From Bulleidia extructa W1219 (GTDB taxonomy: Bacteria > Bacillota_I > Bacilli_A > Erysipelotrichales > Erysipelotrichaceae): a stretch of 64,000 bases of DNA. Both the position numbers and the translations under genes were made by a program. Positions 60,305 through 64,000 of the stretch are shown here, piece after piece (position 1 is the first letter of the stretch; each line of letters starts with the position of its first letter). The DNA is taken from the NCBI RefSeq assembly GCF_000177375.1, contig NZ_ADFR01000002.1, positions 248,001 through 312,000 of the forward strand, given 5' to 3'. The notes under the pieces were generated by a model. It did not search any database. It saw nothing but the letters and a program-made list of their open reading frames with translations, and was not told where the DNA came from.

Positions 60305-61865
60305 TTTTACCTCTTTTCTCTATCATAAACTCAACACCATCTTGTAAATTCTTACCTTTCAGTTCCAAGCCCAGTTTTCCGGCAAAATATTTCGCGATAT
60401 AAAGGCCAAGTCCATGACCTTTCTGTTTATCAAGATTCTCCTCTTGTACACTTGTCACAAATGGTTCAAATATATTTTCTATTAGACCTTCTTCAATATG
60501 GCCAGGATGATTCAAAACTCGAATCTTTGTTTCTTGTATGATCAGTTTCACATCGCCATTTTCTGTCGTATGATCAATCCCATTCACAATCAAATTTTCT
60601 AATATTTTCCTAAGCATCCTAACATTCTTTTGCCAATAAACTTTCTTTTCAGGATTCTCTATTCGTAAAGTGATTCCTTTAGCCTCAGCATTAATCCGAT
60701 TTTTTTCAATGATTTCTCGACAAAGAACTTCTAAATCAATCCACTCTATCTCTTGCTGATCACTCATATGATGAATACTAGATGCCTCATTTATAATGCT
60801 CATCATTTCTTGAAGCTGGTCTTTTACCTCGGGCAGATAAATTTCTCTATCTCCAAACTTACCAACCTTTCCAATCATACCGTCCACTAGAAGAAGCGAG
60901 GCTGTAACAGGTGTTTTCAATTGATGGGATAAAGCTCTCATATAGACTTCTTTTCGCTTGTTTTCCTCTTCCAACTCCTCAACTGCCTGTGCTTGTTTTT
61001 GATACAGAAGATTTAAGGCTGTTGTCAAATCTGCAATCTCATCCTTCCCCGAAACCTCTAACGGATCTAGAGAATAAGAAGAAGCATACATCCTTTTTTC
61101 CGCATCAATGGAGAGTTTTTTAATCGGTTTCACAATTTTTTTAGAATAAATTTCAGAAACTCCAAAGGCTAAGATAATCATCAATAACACAAGCGTTGGT
61201 ATAGAACCATAAATCACTGGTAAAATCTCTTTGGCAGTAGGAGTCATCACACTATTCACAATCACCAACATGGTTTTCCCTTTTTTAACAAAGCCCACAA
61301 AATTGGTATAACTGGTTCCGGAGTAATTACTTTTTACTGTAAACTCACCCATTCCCATTCCACCACCAAGCATATGGATCTTCCGTTTTTGCGCCTTAAA
61401 CGGCATGACAGATTTATCCACATCCATTGTAAACTTGAAATTCTTTTTAATTTCACCCATGTTTTCATGGAGAACGGAGGATAAAAGCGGCTTGAACTTT
61501 TGAAATAAATCATCACTTTTTTCAAAGCTTTTTTGATTTAAAGATCTAATTTGATCAATGAGCTTTCTGGCAGAAGGACTGATAAACTCAATATTCCCCT
61601 CAAACCCCGAACCCGCAATTTTAATCGTATACCCCTTGTCAGGAATGGCGATTCCAAACACACCTGAATCACGCATTTCCATTCCTTTCAAAGATTCATG
61701 ATCCTTAAAATAAGCTAAGGAACTCTTGGCATTCTCCCTGTTCTGCTTTTCCTTATAATCCATATACATCGCCGGCATCAAAAAGATCATATAAGAGAAA
61801 ATCACCATTCCCGTAATGAAAGCAATGATAACGCTGTATAAAAATGTTTTATTGCCCAATTTCAT
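60297..61865 (-). CDS. sensor histidine kinase of the ABC operon
   Basis: A 522-aa kinase with the classic periplasmic-type sensor: helix 1 (about 10-32), an external domain of about 180 residues rich in Lys and Gly, helix 2 (about 220-240), a HAMP-like linker, HisKA 'YMRALSHQLKTPVTASLLLVDGM' and HATPase_c with 'KILENLIVNGIDHT' and 'KGHGLGLYIAKYFAGK'. The large external domain distinguishes it from BceS-type intramembrane kinases. Overlaps the regulator gene by 17 nt. Confidence 0.92.
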   Translation of the reverse strand: MKLGNKTFLYSVIIAFITGMVIFSYMIFLMPAMYMDYKEKQNRENAKSSLAYFKDHESLKGMEMRDSGVFGIAIPDKGYTIKIAGSGFEGNIEFISPSARKLIDQIRSLNQKSFEKSDDLFQKFKPLLSSVLHENMGEIKKNFKFTMDVDKSVMPFKAQKRKIHMLGGGMGMGEFTVKSNYSGTSYTNFVGFVKKGKTMLVIVNSVMTPTAKEILPVIYGSIPTLVLLMIILAFGVSEIYSKKIVKPIKKLSIDAEKRMYASSYSLDPLEVSGKDEIADLTTALNLLYQKQAQAVEELEEENKRKEVYMRALSHQLKTPVTASLLLVDGMIGKVGKFGDREIYLPEVKDQLQEMMSIINEASSIHHMSDQQEIEWIDLEVLCREIIEKNRINAEAKGITLRIENPEKKVYWQKNVRMLRKILENLIVNGIDHTTENGDVKLIIQETKIRVLNHPGHIEEGLIENIFEPFVTSVQEENLDKQKGHGLGLYIAKYFAGKLGLELKGKNLQDGVEFMIEKRGKND

Positions 61866-62529
61866 CTTCTTTCCTCCATCGATAGCCTAACCCGATCACT
61901 GTTTCGATATAATCAAAAGGCAATTTTTTTCTAAGATTTTTAACATGGGCGTCTATGATTCTATCGTTTGCAATATATTCTTCCGCAAAAATTTGATCGA
62001 TTAGCTGATCCCGACTAAACACTCTTCCCGGACTATCACGCAATGTCTTCAACAAAAGAAATTCGCTTACCGTAAGTTTTAAATTTTTTTGATTATAATA
62101 CGCTCTAAACTCCTCTTCATCGACAATAAGCCCATGTCCCATTAAAGAGGAAGGTTTCTTCCTTGTCCTTCTTAAAACAGCCTCCATTCTTTTAATCAAA
62201 ATGATGGGAGAAGCCGGCTTAGTTATATAATCATCTGCTAAAAAATGAAACGCTTCCAATTGGGTATTGATATCATCATAAGCTGTCAACATAATCGTTC
62301 CTACTTCTTCTTTCATTTTCGCTTTAATCGCTTGTAGAACTTCCAATCCACTAGCACCCGGAACTCGTATATCCAATACCGCCAAATCAAAGTCTTTTCC
62401 TTCTTCCACCAAAGCAAGAGCATCATCTCCTCTTTCGCAAGGTATCACCTCATGCCCTGCCACTATCATGTATTCCGATAATACCTCTCGGATCATTTTT
62501 TCATCTTCTAGAAAAAGTATTTTTGCCAC
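61849..62529 (-). CDS. OmpR-family response regulator of the ABC operon
   Basis: A 226-aa regulator: receiver 'KILFLEDEKMIREVL', phosphoacceptor 'FDLAVLDIRVPGASG', 'GTIMLTAYDD', 'LADDYITKPASP', and a C-terminal winged helix 'LTVSEFLLLKTLRDSPGRVFSRDQLIDQIF ... AHVKNLRKKLP'. A GTG at 62529 is the likely start because the receiver begins at once and AAAGGA lies upstream; the in-frame ATG at 62556 would add nine residues containing that site. It probably controls its own exporter operon. Confidence 0.9.
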   Translation of the reverse strand: MAKILFLEDEKMIREVLSEYMIVAGHEVIPCERGDDALALVEEGKDFDLAVLDIRVPGASGLEVLQAIKAKMKEEVGTIMLTAYDDINTQLEAFHFLADDYITKPASPIILIKRMEAVLRRTRKKPSSLMGHGLIVDEEEFRAYYNQKNLKLTVSEFLLLKTLRDSPGRVFSRDQLIDQIFAEEYIANDRIIDAHVKNLRKKLPFDYIETVIGLGYRWRKEDEIGQ

Positions 62530-62694
62530 AATCAATTCATCCTTTCTCGGCTTCATCCATAGAGTAATATGCTCATATGAATTTAGTATGAATTTCTTTT
62601 GTTTCTTATCATTGAAAAAAATTCATATCTATTTATTTTATTCTGATCTACTGACACTATATCTACTATAGAGATTCATTTTAAAAAATAAAAA

Positions 62695-62717
62695 GTACTT
62701 AGGATATCCCTAAGCAC
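62695..62717 (-). terminator. terminator of FHA gene
   Basis: CTTAGG / CCTAAG stem with 5-nt loop, minus-strand T run; overlaps the FHA gene end. Confidence 0.7.
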
Positions 62718-63258
62718 GAATTTCTTGTTGAATCTTAAGTGATACATGACCTACTGTAACCTCGTCACCAACATTTAATTTTATTTTAGAGTGTGGTACT
62801 ATCTTCGTTCCATTTAAAAAAGTACCATTATGTTCTGATAAATCTTCCAAGAAAAATGATTCCTCTTCTCTTAAAATTTGGCAATGTTTTCGGGATACTG
62901 CCGGATCATTTAACACAAAATCAGAAGCCGCTTCTCGCCCGATAACACATGGGAAATCCAAGAACGATTGACTCTTTGATTGATTTCCTACCGAGATTAA
63001 AATCAATAATCCCTTTAAGCTTGGTTTTTCTTGAATCACAGGAGCTACTTTTGTGACTTCATCATCTGTTACATCTAATTCAATCGGCTGTATTGGCGTT
63101 TTTTTAATGGCTGGAACCGGTTTTACCTCTTCTCCTGTCTCATCTACATAATATTCATTTTTCTTGAAAACCAAGTAAATAACCGCAACCGTCAACACCA
63201 AGATAATGCCGACTAAAATAAAAATCATATATTTTAATACCGTTGGATTTTTTAACAT
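62710..63258 (-). CDS. membrane-anchored FHA domain protein
   Basis: A 182-aa protein with one membrane helix near the N-terminus (about 10-31), an acidic linker (35-85) and a C-terminal FHA phosphothreonine-binding domain: 'CVIGREAASDFVLNDPAVSRKHCQI', 'LEDLSEHNGTFLNGTKI' and 'VGDEVTVGHVSLKI'. It would recruit Ser/Thr-phosphorylated partners to the membrane, presumably in cell-wall or division control. No kinase gene is in the window. Confidence 0.92.
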   Translation of the reverse strand: MLKNPTVLKYMIFILVGIILVLTVAVIYLVFKKNEYYVDETGEEVKPVPAIKKTPIQPIELDVTDDEVTKVAPVIQEKPSLKGLLILISVGNQSKSQSFLDFPCVIGREAASDFVLNDPAVSRKHCQILREEESFFLEDLSEHNGTFLNGTKIVPHSKIKLNVGDEVTVGHVSLKIQQEIRA

Positions 63259-63292
63259 ACTCTATCCTCTTTTTTCTTATTTTAGAAAAAGT

Positions 63293-64000
63293 CTACTCTT
63301 TTGGCAATGTTTCCAAGTATAGATCATAAACTTTATTTTTGGATAACCCCATTTTGTCAGCTATTTGTTTACTGGCTTCTTTGGTTCTAAATCCTTGATC
63401 CACCAACTTTTGAACTTCACCAACCACTTCGTTGAAATCGACTTCGTCACTCTCCGCCTTACCTTCAACCACTAACACCATTTCCCCTTTTAATTCTTTA
63501 CATATTTCCAATATTTCTGAAAAAGTACCGCGAATGAATTCTTCATGCAATTTGGTCATTTCTCTGGCTAACGTACAAGAGCGATCCCCTAATATTTCCA
63601 AACAATCTTTTAAACACTTTTCAATCCGATGAGGTGCTTCATAAAAAACCATCGTCATTGGATAATCTTTAAATTCTTTCAGTCGTTTTCTTCTTTGACT
63701 GGATTGATTCCCTAAAAAACCCACAAATAAGAACGGTTGTACCACTAAACCACTGGCCACTAAAGCATTCAAAATGGCGGAACTACCTGAAATCGGCACC
63801 ACATTATAGCCCGAACGACTCACCAATTGAACCACCTTTTGACCGGGATCTGAAATCAAAGGATAACCGGCATCACTAATCAAAGCCACATCTTTCCCCT
63901 CTTCCAATAAAGACAAAATCCCTTTGGAAGAGTTTTCTTCGTTAAAGTTTTGATAAGCTATCAACCGTTTATTAATACCCAATGTTTTCAATAACTGGCC
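63293..64000 (-). CDS. rsmI: 16S rRNA 2'-O-ribose methyltransferase RsmI, 5' end outside window
   Basis: The last 236 codons of RsmI (YraL-type SAM tetrapyrrole-methylase fold), which methylates C1402 of 16S rRNA. Seen are 'VALISDAGYPLISDPGQ', 'VPISGSSAILNALVASG', 'FLFVGFLGNQSSQRRKRL', 'VFYEAPHRIEKCLKD' and 'REMTKLHEEFIRGT'. The C-terminal helical extension ends 'KMGLSKNKVYDLYLETLPKE'. The frame stays open to the window edge (GQLLKTLGINK), so the internal ATG at 63991 is not the true start. Confidence 0.95.
   Translation of the reverse strand, partial: GQLLKTLGINKRLIAYQNFNEENSSKGILSLLEEGKDVALISDAGYPLISDPGQKVVQLVSRSGYNVVPISGSSAILNALVASGLVVQPFLFVGFLGNQSSQRRKRLKEFKDYPMTMVFYEAPHRIEKCLKDCLEILGDRSCTLAREMTKLHEEFIRGTFSEILEICKELKGEMVLVVEGKAESDEVDFNEVVGEVQKLVDQGFRTKEASKQIADKMGLSKNKVYDLYLETLPKE

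Noticed and set aside
1-64000. CRISPR arrays, tRNA or rRNA genes
   Set aside because: No regularly spaced repeats, no tRNA-like T-loop/acceptor combinations and no rRNA-like stretches were seen when reading both strands.

Overview
The window is A+T-rich, densely coded DNA from a low-GC Bacillota. The gene complement (ThiT, two further ECF S components, KtrAB, AddAB, PL8 lyase, AsnA, PflAB, rubrerythrin) suits an anaerobic or facultative host-associated fermenter, possibly Erysipelotrichales. That placement is inference from gene content only. No rRNA, tRNA, CRISPR array or insertion sequence was recognised.

Layout. 0.1-2.4 kb: unknown CxxC protein, two tandem near-identical ECF S components and a chorismate mutase in one operon. 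2.4-5.4 kb: CDF metal exporter, OhrR-like MarR regulator, AsnA. 5.4-8 kb: an intergenic region with a full-consensus cre site, small membrane proteins, and a PadR/HAAS-DUF4097 pair behind a palindromic operator. 8-13.5 kb: pyruvate formate-lyase with its activase, then a polar amino-acid ABC importer. 13.6-19.1 kb: Gfo/Idh/MocA oxidoreductase, HAD phosphatase, a TPP riboswitch with ThiT, a probable unidentified small RNA, and KtrBA. 19.3-24.7 kb: membrane protein, CpXC protein, BI-1 family protein, MiaA, MutL, YigZ. 24.8-31.3 kb: a large secreted PL8 lyase under an 11-bp-arm palindrome and a cre site, GH25 lysozyme, zinc-ribbon membrane protein, orphan SdpI-like protein. 31.5-37.5 kb: TelA, a split OatA-type O-acetyltransferase, a two-AAA-domain ATPase and an XpaC-like protein. 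37.7-39.9 kb: M20 peptidase, glutaredoxin-like protein, unknown protein.

39.9-52 kb is the accessory part. Two leftward modules share a 77-bp identical upstream block and a paralogous lipoprotein gene, but carry different secreted cargo. One has a signal-peptide protein with a polymorphic-toxin-like C-terminus followed by three tandem paralogues that look like immunity genes. The other has a secreted C39-type cysteine peptidase, and its lipoprotein gene is frameshifted at a G6 tract. The addBA recombination-nuclease operon lies between them. 52-64 kb holds a two-component system, rubrerythrin, a frameshifted M16C protease, a second two-component system with an ABC exporter, an FHA protein and the 3' part of rsmI.

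Two patterns run across the window. At least six genes (the HAD gene, ktrB, mutL, yigZ, the GH25 gene, addB) have a -10-like hexamer only 6-10 nt upstream of the start codon and no Shine-Dalgarno, which suggests leaderless mRNAs; mutL and yigZ appear to share one symmetric -10. Three reading frames (a 63-aa membrane protein, the second lipoprotein, the M16C protease) are each broken by one missing base in a homopolymer. That could be assembly error, decay, phase variation or slippage.
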